DNA from: RGIG8700 sp045648505
Lineage (GTDB): Bacteria > Bacillota > Clostridia > RGIG6154
DNA: 64,000 nt
Direction: 5' to 3'
Assembly: GCA_045648505.1 (NCBI GenBank)
Contig: JAZROD010000058.1
Span: 1-64,000 of the forward strand
A program made the translations under genes and the position numbers. The stretch's first letter is position 1, and every line of letters begins with the position of its first letter. Below are positions 25,929 to 34,376 of this stretch, piece by piece. The notes under the pieces are model-generated. The model saw nothing but the letters and a program-made list of their open reading frames with translations. It searched no databases and had not been told where the DNA came from.

Positions 25929-25957
25929 AAGCTGAGAAAGAAATCCTCTCTCAGCTT
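25929..25957 (-). terminator. terminator of the corrinoid transport operon
   Basis: A 9-bp stem AAGCTGAGA/TCTCAGCTT lies between the ecfA-A-S stop codon and the lipid kinase start. The T-run is weak. Confidence 0.55.
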
Positions 25958-25983
25958 GATTATAACACAGAGCAAATGCTCCG

Positions 25984-28422
25984 TCAATTATCTTTCAGTA
26001 ATCCGTATTTTACTTTTATTCTTTCTATTTTGTCAATCATAGCTTCTGCACCAAGCCACAGGAAAAATGCGGTGGAAATACCGTGAATCATATCCAATGG
26101 TGCACCGGTTGAAAAAGCGGTTATAAACATTTTAAAATTGGGGCTTGATGTTGCCTGAAGGACTGAATGAGAATTCATAATAGCTCCGTAAATTACAAAG
26201 GCAGTAATGAATCCGAAAATACAAAGAGAAAGCTTTGTTTTTCTTATGAGCCCTTTTTTAAAAAGTATTCCCGCAAGAAAGCCTATAATACCCAAAGCAA
26301 ACATCTGCCACGGTGTCCAGGGTCCCTGACCAAAGAAAAAGTTTGAAACAAAGGCAGTTACCGCACCCACAAGAAAACCTGTTTCTCCACCAAGGCATAT
26401 TGCCGATATGATAACTATTGCAAGAGTGGGTTTGAACTGGGGAAGCATCATAAACGCCGTTCTTCCCACAACACCTATACCACAAAGAACACTTATAACA
26501 ACAAGCTCTCTTGCTCTTGGTTTTCTGCTTTCAAAAACAAAGAAAAAAGGTATCATTGTTTCAAAAATTATTAAAAGACTTATAAAATAATATTTTTTGT
26601 TATCCAGACAGGAATAACCGAAAAGAATTGTAAGCGGTATGGCAATGAGAATAAAAAGCATAGCCAACAGAGTTCTTTTGGAAAGCTTTTGCTTTGGCAT
26701 ACATAATTCCTTGAGGGGAAGCTCTGTTTCTTTTTCAGATGATTTGTCTGTAAACTCATAATTAAGTGGCTTTTTTTTCTGCGGAATATGTCCTTTGCAG
26801 GCTTTTATAATATCATCTGCAAGAATTGCATTTTCAATGGTTGACCTTGCCATTTTGTTGGCAGAGGTGGTATAAAAGCTTTTGTCTGCAAAAAATTCTC
26901 TTGGGCATAAACAGGATGTTATATTACCGTCAAAAAACATAGCGCATCTGTCTGCATATTCTGCACAGAATTCTATATCGTGGGAAACCATAATAATGGT
27001 AACGCCTTTTTGCTTTAAGGCTTTCAGGATTTCTGCAAATTCTTCTTTAAACTGTGCATCCATTCCCTTTGTTGGTTCATCAAGTAAAAGAATCTGTGGT
27101 TTTTTTAACAGTATTTTTGCAAGTGCAGTTCTTTGCTGTTCACCGCCCGATAAATCATAAGGGTGACTTTCAAGCAGATTTTCTATTCTGCACAAAAGTG
27201 CCATTTCTTTAATTTTTTCGGCATCTTCTTCCATTTCCTGTAAGTCAAGATAAACTGATTTTTTAGCAAATACGCTTTGCACATTCTGTGGAAGATAACC
27301 AAGCATACCATCATAAAGATTCTTTATTTTTGAAAGCTTTTCTCCGTTTATATAAATTTCCCCACTGTATGGAATGTTAAGTCCTGAAATAAGGGAAAGT
27401 GCGGTTGTTTTTCCTGTACCGTTTCCCCCAAGGATTGCAAAAAGCTCACCCCTTGATACCTTTATATCAAGGCCTTTTATAACATCGGCAGAATTTTTTT
27501 CATACCTGAACCATAAATCCTTGGTTTCAATAACTGTTTCACCGCCTGAAAAAGGTGTTGCTTCTGGAATTGCATCTTTGTCAAGGGTGTTTTTCTCTGA
27601 AAAATCTTCAAGCCACTTTCTGCCCTCTCTTACGGTGACAGGACAGTTGCTATCCGTATCACAGGCAAGATAAACTTTCATTGGTGTGGGAAGTGCACCG
27701 TACATATCATTTTGAGTATTTCTTAATACAAAGCCAACATCTTTCGGCTCTCCATCTGCAATTATTTTACCGTTTTCCATAACAATTACTCTGTCTGAAA
27801 TTGGGAAAACATCTTCAAGGCGATGTTCTGTGAGAATAATTGTTGTTCCAAGCTCACGGTTGATTTTTTCAAGACTTTTTAAAAATTCCCCTGCAGAAAT
27901 TGGGTCAAGCTGACTTGTGGGTTCGTCTAAAATAAGAAGAGATGGTTGCATAACCATAACAGATGCAAGGTTAAGAAGTTGCTTCTGCCCACCTGAAAGC
28001 TGTGAAACCTTTTTGTGAAACCAGTTTTCAATACCGAAAAAAGATGCCATTTCTGCAACCTTGGCTCTTATTTCGGGTGTTTTACAGCCAAGACTTTCAA
28101 GACCAAAGGCAAGCTCGTGCCACACCTTGTCTGTTACAATCTGATTATCAGGGCTTTGCATTACAAAGCCTGTTTTTATTGTCTGTGACTTATGAGAAAG
28201 CTCCTTTAAAGGGATGCCTTCAAAAAGGATGTTTCCCTCTGATGTGCCGTAGGGGGCAAGAGATGGTTTAAGAAGTCTTAAAAGGGTTGTTTTTCCGCAT
28301 CCTGATTTACCGCATATAGTTATAAATTCCCCTTTTTTAAAGGAAAGATTTATATTTTTCAAAGCTTTAACATTCTGATTTGGATATGTAAAGCTTAAAT
28401 TTTCGATTTTAATGAGTTCCAT
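25984..28422 (-). CDS. ECF transporter fusion: two EcfA ATPases and an S component
   Basis: A single 812-aa polypeptide carries three parts of an energy-coupling-factor importer. ATPase 1 (about residues 3-240) has GKSGCGKTT, LSGGQKQ and LILDEPTSQLD. ATPase 2 (about 295-510) has GGNGTGKTT, LSGGEQQR and LLLDEPTKGMD. The last about 230 residues form a hydrophobic S-component-like domain with about six helices (for example GGETGFLVGAVTAFVSNFFFG). I start it at ATG 28422, with AAGGAGG ending 8 nt before. The neighbouring ecfT supplies the missing subunit. The cobalamin riboswitch at the head of the operon points to a corrinoid or precursor as substrate. Confidence 0.88.
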   Translation of the reverse strand: MELIKIENLSFTYPNQNVKALKNINLSFKKGEFITICGKSGCGKTTLLRLLKPSLAPYGTSEGNILFEGIPLKELSHKSQTIKTGFVMQSPDNQIVTDKVWHELAFGLESLGCKTPEIRAKVAEMASFFGIENWFHKKVSQLSGGQKQLLNLASVMVMQPSLLILDEPTSQLDPISAGEFLKSLEKINRELGTTIILTEHRLEDVFPISDRVIVMENGKIIADGEPKDVGFVLRNTQNDMYGALPTPMKVYLACDTDSNCPVTVREGRKWLEDFSEKNTLDKDAIPEATPFSGGETVIETKDLWFRYEKNSADVIKGLDIKVSRGELFAILGGNGTGKTTALSLISGLNIPYSGEIYINGEKLSKIKNLYDGMLGYLPQNVQSVFAKKSVYLDLQEMEEDAEKIKEMALLCRIENLLESHPYDLSGGEQQRTALAKILLKKPQILLLDEPTKGMDAQFKEEFAEILKALKQKGVTIIMVSHDIEFCAEYADRCAMFFDGNITSCLCPREFFADKSFYTTSANKMARSTIENAILADDIIKACKGHIPQKKKPLNYEFTDKSSEKETELPLKELCMPKQKLSKRTLLAMLFILIAIPLTILFGYSCLDNKKYYFISLLIIFETMIPFFFVFESRKPRARELVVISVLCGIGVVGRTAFMMLPQFKPTLAIVIISAICLGGETGFLVGAVTAFVSNFFFGQGPWTPWQMFALGIIGFLAGILFKKGLIRKTKLSLCIFGFITAFVIYGAIMNSHSVLQATSSPNFKMFITAFSTGAPLDMIHGISTAFFLWLGAEAMIDKIERIKVKYGLLKDN

Positions 28423-29282
28423 CTCCACACCTCCTTGAGTTCAATTAAAACAGGATACATACAAAGCAGTAAGTATGCCAGAAATCCGCCAATACCATTT
28501 AAAGATAAGGCTTCTCCCCTTATGGCGGGGAAATATGTGAATTTCATATTACCGAAAACGCTTCCCACAAAAACATATATTCCTGCAGTAAGTATAAAAA
28601 TCAGGGCGAAAACATCTCTTTTTCCAAATTTGAATATTGAAAACGCCGTTCTTCCTGAAAGTCCGTAGCCTCGTGCTTTCATACTGTCTGCCGTATCAAT
28701 GGCATTTTCCAGAGCCCATGTGGTTACACAGGATAAAACAGTTATACCGTTTTTGGCTTTTTTGATAATACTGTCAGATTGCGAGCCTTTCCCCATACAA
28801 CGCCTTGTGTTTGCAACGGTTTTCATTTGAGATATAAACATAGGAACAAATCTGAAGGTCATAGAAATAATCAGTGACATTGAAGGAATAATCCTACCGA
28901 AAAGATAAATGAATTTATCGCTTGTCATAATCTCGTTGTAAAATGAGAACCAGCATATTACATTTATTATCATAACCGCCGCACAAAGACCGTAAATCAC
29001 AGATTCTAAAGTAAGGGGATTATTATCAGGCAGATATGCCAGTATTGTAACCCCTTCGTGGTTGAAAAGTGGGTTGATGAGGGCTGCTAAAATAACCATC
29101 GGCAATATATAAACAAAACCACTTTTAAGTGCTTTTTTCCCTTTTGTTATAACAAGGCAGGCAAAAGAAGAAACAAAGGACATCAAAAGAGCCACAGGAT
29201 GCATAAAAAACATAGCAAAGCCTATAACAAAAACAAAATATATAAAATTAATTATTGGATGAAAATTTTTAAATTCTCTCAT
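28395..29282 (-). CDS. ecfT: ECF transporter transmembrane subunit EcfT
   Basis: A 295-aa membrane protein of the CbiQ/EcfT family that couples EcfA ATPases to the S component. Multiple hydrophobic segments occupy the N-terminal half. The C-terminal region contains the short A-R-G type coupling motif (DSMKARGYGLSGR) that docks in the ATPase grooves. The start ATG 29282 (MREFKNFHP) follows GGAGAT, and the longer frame is rejected. It overlaps the fused ATPase gene by 28 nt, so the two are co-translated. Confidence 0.9.
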   Translation of the reverse strand: MREFKNFHPIINFIYFVFVIGFAMFFMHPVALLMSFVSSFACLVITKGKKALKSGFVYILPMVILAALINPLFNHEGVTILAYLPDNNPLTLESVIYGLCAAVMIINVICWFSFYNEIMTSDKFIYLFGRIIPSMSLIISMTFRFVPMFISQMKTVANTRRCMGKGSQSDSIIKKAKNGITVLSCVTTWALENAIDTADSMKARGYGLSGRTAFSIFKFGKRDVFALIFILTAGIYVFVGSVFGNMKFTYFPAIRGEALSLNGIGGFLAYLLLCMYPVLIELKEVWRWNSLKSKI

Positions 29283-29292
29283 CTTTATCTCC

Positions 29293-29919
29293 TTATCTGC
29301 AGATGTATATCCACTGTATCTCGTCACCATCTTTAAGCTTGTATGCCGAAGAGCCACAGTCTGTTGACTGCCCGTTAACTGTGTAAACCCAGCCTGAACC
29401 TGCTCCGCAGTCTTTTTCGTATAAATTGCCGATTCCTTTTATATACACACTATTATACATTGGCGTATATACAAAATCAATGTGTATTTTTCTTTTTTTA
29501 AGTTCCCTAGAAAGAACATTGAAAACAGTTTCATCTTGGAAAAACTCCACTTCTGATTTGTAAAGAAGAACTCCATCTTCTGGAACAAGCTCTGCCTTGC
29601 CTTCAGGAAGCTTTTCCATATTTGAAAGAACCTGATCACATAATATTTCAATGGTGCAGAAAGTACCTTGCTTTATTTCTTCTTCAACAATAGTTTCATT
29701 GACATGTTCTTCTTTAACAGGAAGCGGATCTTGACGAGTTTCAACAACGCTCTTGGTTTCAGGTTGTTTTTGTGCTTCTTCTGTTAAAGGAAGCGGGTTT
29801 TTAGTAATATCAATGGGTAAAGCTTCGCTTTCAGAACTTTTTGGGGAACTTTGCAACGCAAAAGCTGATGTAAGAACAAGAAGAATAATTATAATACATA
29901 ATACTTTCTTTTTCATCAT
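29293..29919 (-). CDS. secreted DUF4430 (transcobalamin-like C-terminal) protein
   Basis: A 208-aa exported protein. An N-terminal hydrophobic segment (KKKVLCIIIILLVLTSAFA) acts as signal or anchor, and no lipobox is present. An acidic, proline-rich spacer follows to about residue 85. The C-terminal domain ends GSGWVYTVNG..YKLKDGDEIQWIYIC, the diagnostic region of DUF4430, the fold of the C-terminal domain of transcobalamin and intrinsic factor. Paired cysteines may form disulfides. Its start overlaps the upstream stop as ATGA. The location between a surface capture protein and an ECF importer suggests a corrinoid relay. That function is inferred. Confidence 0.8.
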   Translation of the reverse strand: MMKKKVLCIIIILLVLTSAFALQSSPKSSESEALPIDITKNPLPLTEEAQKQPETKSVVETRQDPLPVKEEHVNETIVEEEIKQGTFCTIEILCDQVLSNMEKLPEGKAELVPEDGVLLYKSEVEFFQDETVFNVLSRELKKRKIHIDFVYTPMYNSVYIKGIGNLYEKDCGAGSGWVYTVNGQSTDCGSSAYKLKDGDEIQWIYICR

Positions 29920-32246
29920 ACTAATTTTCCAAATGTAAGCATATTGTAAAGCATTTGTGCAACCTCTGCTCTTGTAATATTTTCAGAAGGTTTTATTTCT
30001 TCAACAGATGTGTCAAGAATTTCTGCATTGTAGCAGAATGCCAAAGCTTGTTTTGCCCAGTCGGAGCTTTGAGTATAATCAGGGAACTGTGCAAGAATAT
30101 CTCGTGCAAAGTCTTCGCTTATGGTTGTTTCCATATCACAAAGAGCAGCAGCTCTTACAACCATTGTTGCGGCTTCCTGACGAGTGATTTGTCCGTCTGG
30201 ATTAAATGAAGTTTCTGAAACACCTTTAATTATTCCATAAAATTCGGCAGTTTCTATATATTTGTAAAACCAGTCATTTTCTTTTACATCATCAAAGGCT
30301 TTTCCCTTTTGTTCTTTAAGACCTAAAGACTGAACAACAATAGTAGCAAATTCAGCTCTTGTCATTGTGTTTGAAGGACAGAAATTTTTGCCGTCCATAC
30401 CATTAACAATTCCTCTTTTTGCAAGAGCTTCGATAGCATCTTTATTTTTATGGTCTTTTATATCTTCGAAGGTTCTTTCAGAATATTTTTCCTGTGGAAC
30501 AGATATTATTTTATTCTTCTCTTCTTTTTCTTCTTCTTTTTCTTCTTCTTTTGTTTCTTCTTTAACCTCTTCTTTTAGTTCTTCTTTTTCAGGCTTTTTG
30601 GCAGGTTTAACTACTCCGCCGCCACCACCGCCACCTGAACCTCCACCTGATGGAGCTTTAACGGTTGCTCTTGCTTCGTTCATAGCATTTTCTGAAAAAT
30701 CATAAGGAATTTTGTCTGCAAGGAAAAGCTTTAAGCTTACTAAACCTCTTAATCCCTGTTCAGTTGAAAATGAATTTGTGTCCGGCACAAAACCATCTTT
30801 ATTTTCGTTTACATCAGATAAAAGACCGTCTATGAGATTGTTTTCGCCTGATTTTACATCATAAGGGTTTACCTTAACTGAAGAAAGTCCAAAAATTGCA
30901 AGGCCTGTTGATGCGGCGCCACCCATAGAACCACTTTCGCCCTGATATTCGGTAAGTAGAGCTATTGCTTCATCTATTCCATTTTTAACTTCTTCATTTT
31001 CGTTATAGTATGGAGCAAGTGCACGAAGCATAGGTGATGCACCGTCTGTTCCCCAGGAAGTATCCTGCCATGCAGCTTTGGTACTTATGGCAGTTTCAAT
31101 TAAAAAGTCAATAAGTTCACTATGGGCATAATTTTCTCCCTGCTGAAGAGCAATAAGAACATAAGGAAGTGTATATTCATAATAAGGCTCCTGAACAGAT
31201 TCAGGTGTTATCATTTCTGTAAGCTTGTTAACAAGGTCAATATGAGTTTTGTTTTTATTATAAACATTTTTTGCATCATAGCCTAATGCTCTTAATGCGA
31301 TAATTGTTTTTGCAACATCGCCCTGAGTCTGTGCAGATTCGCCAAGCTCAACAAGCTTATCAACAAAAGCTTTATGCATTTCGTTTGAAAAACTTAAGCT
31401 ATCTGGGCATAAGCTTATATAATCTGCAAAATCTGCAACAAACCAACAAAAATTACCGTCGTTTATAAGATTTTTATTGAAATATTTATTAATTATATTT
31501 TTTGTTATTTCCTTTTCAGGTCTTTCGGAGACAGTAACAACGCAGAAAGGTGCAGAGATAGCAGTAACAGCTTCTTCTTCAACAAGCTTTGATTTCTTTG
31601 CAGAAACCACATAAACTCCTGCCTCTTCAAAAGAAAGTACTGTTTTACCTTCTTCGTTTGTTAAAGCTTCTGTTTCTTCACCGTTTATTGTTAAAAGGGC
31701 ATCTGTGCAAGGGAAAAATGTAAGCCCGTCTGCAGTATATTCAGATTCTTCAAGAATAAATTCAACCGTATCGCCAACATAAGCTACAGCTTCTTTATTT
31801 GAGAACTTTGTATAGCTTTCGGTGTCAGGATAAAAGCTTTTGTTAATGCAAAAATCCACATTATCGCCATTTTTTACAATATGAGTCGGTCCCCACACAT
31901 CTTCTGCACCAAAGTTCACCTGATAAACAAAGTTACCGCTTTCATCTCCAAAGAAACGAGTTATGTATTCACCGTAGTCGCCAATTTCTGTTTTATATCC
32001 TTCTTCACCATCATAGTAATTCTGATGAAGTGCGTCAAAAACATCATTTAATGTGTATTCTTCTTTTTCAGACAATATAATTTCTCTGTTTACTATACTG
32101 TTTCCAAGCTTATCAGCAATAAATTCACCATACTTACTTGCAGATACATATACTGCAATGCTTTCGCTTTCTGTTGCTAAAACCACCTGGCTGAAAGAAC
32201 TTATAATCAGCACCATACTCAATAATAAAGATAATATTTTTTTCAT
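29916..32246 (-). CDS. SLH-anchored surface protein with toroid and possible DUF4430 domain
   Basis: A 776-aa protein beginning with a signal peptide (cleaved near VLA-TES). Residues about 27-135 look like a divergent DUF4430 domain (FVYQVNFGAEDVWGPTHIVKNGD). A beta-rich segment follows to about 235. About 245-530 is an alpha/alpha-toroid of the prenyltransferase/squalene-cyclase type (repeats around GDVAKTIIALRALGYD, WGTDGASPMLRALAPYY and STEQGLRGLVSL). The toroid plus DUF4430 pair is the domain make-up of intrinsic factor and transcobalamin. A glycine-rich, then Lys/Glu-rich linker leads to three SLH domains (about 595-776) that tether the protein to the cell wall. It is the first gene after a cobalamin riboswitch. 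Confidence 0.82.
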   Translation of the reverse strand: MKKILSLLLSMVLIISSFSQVVLATESESIAVYVSASKYGEFIADKLGNSIVNREIILSEKEEYTLNDVFDALHQNYYDGEEGYKTEIGDYGEYITRFFGDESGNFVYQVNFGAEDVWGPTHIVKNGDNVDFCINKSFYPDTESYTKFSNKEAVAYVGDTVEFILEESEYTADGLTFFPCTDALLTINGEETEALTNEEGKTVLSFEEAGVYVVSAKKSKLVEEEAVTAISAPFCVVTVSERPEKEITKNIINKYFNKNLINDGNFCWFVADFADYISLCPDSLSFSNEMHKAFVDKLVELGESAQTQGDVAKTIIALRALGYDAKNVYNKNKTHIDLVNKLTEMITPESVQEPYYEYTLPYVLIALQQGENYAHSELIDFLIETAISTKAAWQDTSWGTDGASPMLRALAPYYNENEEVKNGIDEAIALLTEYQGESGSMGGAASTGLAIFGLSSVKVNPYDVKSGENNLIDGLLSDVNENKDGFVPDTNSFSTEQGLRGLVSLKLFLADKIPYDFSENAMNEARATVKAPSGGGSGGGGGGGVVKPAKKPEKEELKEEVKEETKEEEKEEEKEEKNKIISVPQEKYSERTFEDIKDHKNKDAIEALAKRGIVNGMDGKNFCPSNTMTRAEFATIVVQSLGLKEQKGKAFDDVKENDWFYKYIETAEFYGIIKGVSETSFNPDGQITRQEAATMVVRAAALCDMETTISEDFARDILAQFPDYTQSSDWAKQALAFCYNAEILDTSVEEIKPSENITRAEVAQMLYNMLTFGKLV

Positions 32247-32311
32247 TTTAAAACCTCCGTTTTTATTTTCTGCTTTGTTTTTATCCTTTTTTCACCTCCA
32301 CGCCGCAGAAA

Positions 32312-32354
32312 ACAAAAAAACTGCGGTAATTTTTTCGAAAAAATTACCACAGCT
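32312..32354 (-). terminator. riboswitch expression-platform terminator
   Basis: A 14-16 bp stem (32321-32352, CTGTGGTAATTTTTT/AAAAAATTACCGCAG) followed on the minus strand by seven T residues (32320-32314). It lies between the cobalamin aptamer and the first gene, so it probably carries out transcription attenuation. Confidence 0.85.
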
Positions 32355-32407
32355 GAGTTTTTCTGTGATGAATCACAATTCAGTATAAACTGAAAATATT
32401 GCACCGA

Positions 32408-32616
32408 TGCAACATCAAAGCAGGTCTTGTGACTTACATCATATAGGCAGATTGCCCACATTCTTATATCCTGCCTTCTCAGTTTCCCAATGACTATCTT
32501 TCGATAACGGATATAAGAACTTCGATGCATACACCGACAGTTATCGCAGGGGATTCTCACCCCATTCCCTTTTCACCGGCTATGCCTTATTGCACCATAG
32601 CCGACACTTTGTGTGA
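32408..32616 (-). ncRNA. cobalamin riboswitch
   Basis: Read on the minus strand, conserved elements of the cobalamin aptamer appear in order: AAGGGAATGGGGTGAGAATCC and TGCGATAACTGT (32572-32535 region), then TAGTCATTGGGAAACTGAGAAGG (about 32497-32475), and the B12-box-like GTAAGTCACAAGACCTGC (32437-32420). A side hairpin GGCTATG/CATAGCC lies near the 5' end. P1 can close with CAAAG and CTTTG. The aptamer starts about 12 nt after the stop codon of the SGNH gene, so its promoter must lie within the end of that gene or transcription must come from the rhaB unit. A weak candidate is TTGAAA with TAAATA about 18 bp apart around 32647-32618. Confidence 0.93.
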
Positions 32617-32627
32617 ATATTTAATTT

Positions 32628-34367
32628 TTATTTGTTGTATCTTTCAATAATTGCACAAATTCTGAGTGGTGTGTTATATCTTGCTTTAAGAGTAACCACC
32701 TTACCGCTTACGCCTGTAACCGCTTCAGATGTGTAATTCATATTAGTGTAGGTTGAGCTTGTTGAAATTGTCTTAACCTCTTTTCCGTCTACTAAAACAA
32801 CAATGTCGTTACCATTTGCACCTGAAATATATGAAACGAAGAATTCAGGAGCATTACATTTAAAGCTGATAGTTGAATCTGCTTTTTCTGTGTAAACAAT
32901 GCCTGCAGGGTAGTATGGATATTCATAGAAACTTGCAGGAACAGGGTCAGAAAGCTCTTTTCTCTGGTTTTCTTTATTACAGAGATACCATTGACCGTTG
33001 TATGAGAACTTTGAAGTATCGTTCATATAAAGGTAGTTGTATCTGCTCATGATTTTGGTTCTGTCTGATGAACAGAGTAAGCTTGCCTGAAGTGAAACTG
33101 GCTTTAAGAAATGCTCAAGTCCCTTTTCTTCAAAAGCGGCAATAATTGCATCGCCGAAAAGCTCATATCCGTTATCGTATGGATGAACATTGTCCTTTGG
33201 ATAGTATCTCTTTTCATCTTCAAGCCACTGTGTGTATGATGTGCTTGTTTTTTCTTTATCGTTTTCGTAAAGATTGTAGCAATATGCATGAGCATCAACA
33301 GTTGGAATACCGTAGAATTTTGCAAGAGATTCCTTTGCTTTTATAGAATACTGAACATTCTGTCCGTCTGTTGAATCATCAGGATATGGATAGTTTGAAT
33401 AGAGGAACATAACTGCAGGAACTTTTTCTGCCTGTGTGCACTGATAAATCATAGCTTCCATTGAATACTGATGTCTTGTTTCACCTTTTGATGTGCCAAA
33501 AGTTCTGTCGTTAACTGCAAATTCGATAACAACAAGGTCAGGATTATAGGCTAAAACATCTCTGTTTAATCTTTTTGCACCATAGTCTGATGTTGTTCCG
33601 CCAATACCTGCATTTACAATAACGATATCTTTATCAGGCATTTTTTCTCTGAAGTAGTTTCTGGTTTTCATCTGCCATGCAGTACCGCCCTGAGTTAAAG
33701 AGCCACCGATAAATGCGATTGTAAACTTTTCCTTTTCTACTTCAACAGGTTTTTCTTCTGTTTTAAGATTTGATGCCATTCTCTGTGCGATTGCAAGTGC
33801 TGCTTCTCTTGCACAAAGTCCCTGAGGTTCAAAACCATTGTTTGTGCCTTTGATATAGCCCATAGCATTCATAAAGTAAACAGATTCTGTTGCATAAGAA
33901 GAAATCTGATTATGGTCTGCAAACTGTGCAGGCATTTCAAAATCAAGCGTATCTTTGCCTGTGATTTTCTTATAAACTCTTGCAAGCATAGCTGCTGCCT
34001 GTTCTCTTGTTAAGTTATCTTCAGGTGAGAAAGTTGTTTCGGTTGTACCTGATGTAATACCAAGTGTGTAAGCTTTAACGATTTCAACATCGTTTGTGTC
34101 TGTGAATGGATTTTTTACAGGTTCAACAGCTTTTCCTGTAACAGCTTCATAAATTTTAACTGTTAAAGCTGCCTGTTCTGCTCTTGTGATGTTTCCTGTT
34201 AAATCTTTATTCTCAAGAGAAGCAGGGTAAACACCAAGCTCAATTGCTTTTTCAAGCTCCGGCTTTGCCCAGTCGGATGCTTTTGTCCATTTTTCACCTG
34301 CCGCAACAACAGAGATAGTTGCAAAAGCAAGGCATAAAACTAAAATTAAAGAAATTACTTTTTTCAT
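32628..34367 (-). CDS. S-layer homology domain SGNH hydrolase (predicted surface esterase)
   Basis: A 579-aa exported protein: signal peptide, three N-terminal SLH domains (about residues 27-190), then an SGNH/GDSL hydrolase domain (about 215-400) and a beta-rich C-terminus. The four blocks are visible: nucleophile serine in IGGSLTQGG, glycine in NAGIGGTTS, asparagine in FAVNDRTF and the catalytic pair in DNVHP. Such enzymes deacetylate plant-wall glycans. The 9-nt gap to rhamnulokinase upstream suggests action on acetylated rhamnose-containing pectin (rhamnogalacturonan). The fold call is firm. The substrate is inferred only from context. Confidence 0.85.
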   Translation of the reverse strand: MKKVISLILVLCLAFATISVVAAGEKWTKASDWAKPELEKAIELGVYPASLENKDLTGNITRAEQAALTVKIYEAVTGKAVEPVKNPFTDTNDVEIVKAYTLGITSGTTETTFSPEDNLTREQAAAMLARVYKKITGKDTLDFEMPAQFADHNQISSYATESVYFMNAMGYIKGTNNGFEPQGLCAREAALAIAQRMASNLKTEEKPVEVEKEKFTIAFIGGSLTQGGTAWQMKTRNYFREKMPDKDIVIVNAGIGGTTSDYGAKRLNRDVLAYNPDLVVIEFAVNDRTFGTSKGETRHQYSMEAMIYQCTQAEKVPAVMFLYSNYPYPDDSTDGQNVQYSIKAKESLAKFYGIPTVDAHAYCYNLYENDKEKTSTSYTQWLEDEKRYYPKDNVHPYDNGYELFGDAIIAAFEEKGLEHFLKPVSLQASLLCSSDRTKIMSRYNYLYMNDTSKFSYNGQWYLCNKENQRKELSDPVPASFYEYPYYPAGIVYTEKADSTISFKCNAPEFFVSYISGANGNDIVVLVDGKEVKTISTSSTYTNMNYTSEAVTGVSGKVVTLKARYNTPLRICAIIERYNK

Positions 34368-34376
34368 AAATGCTCC

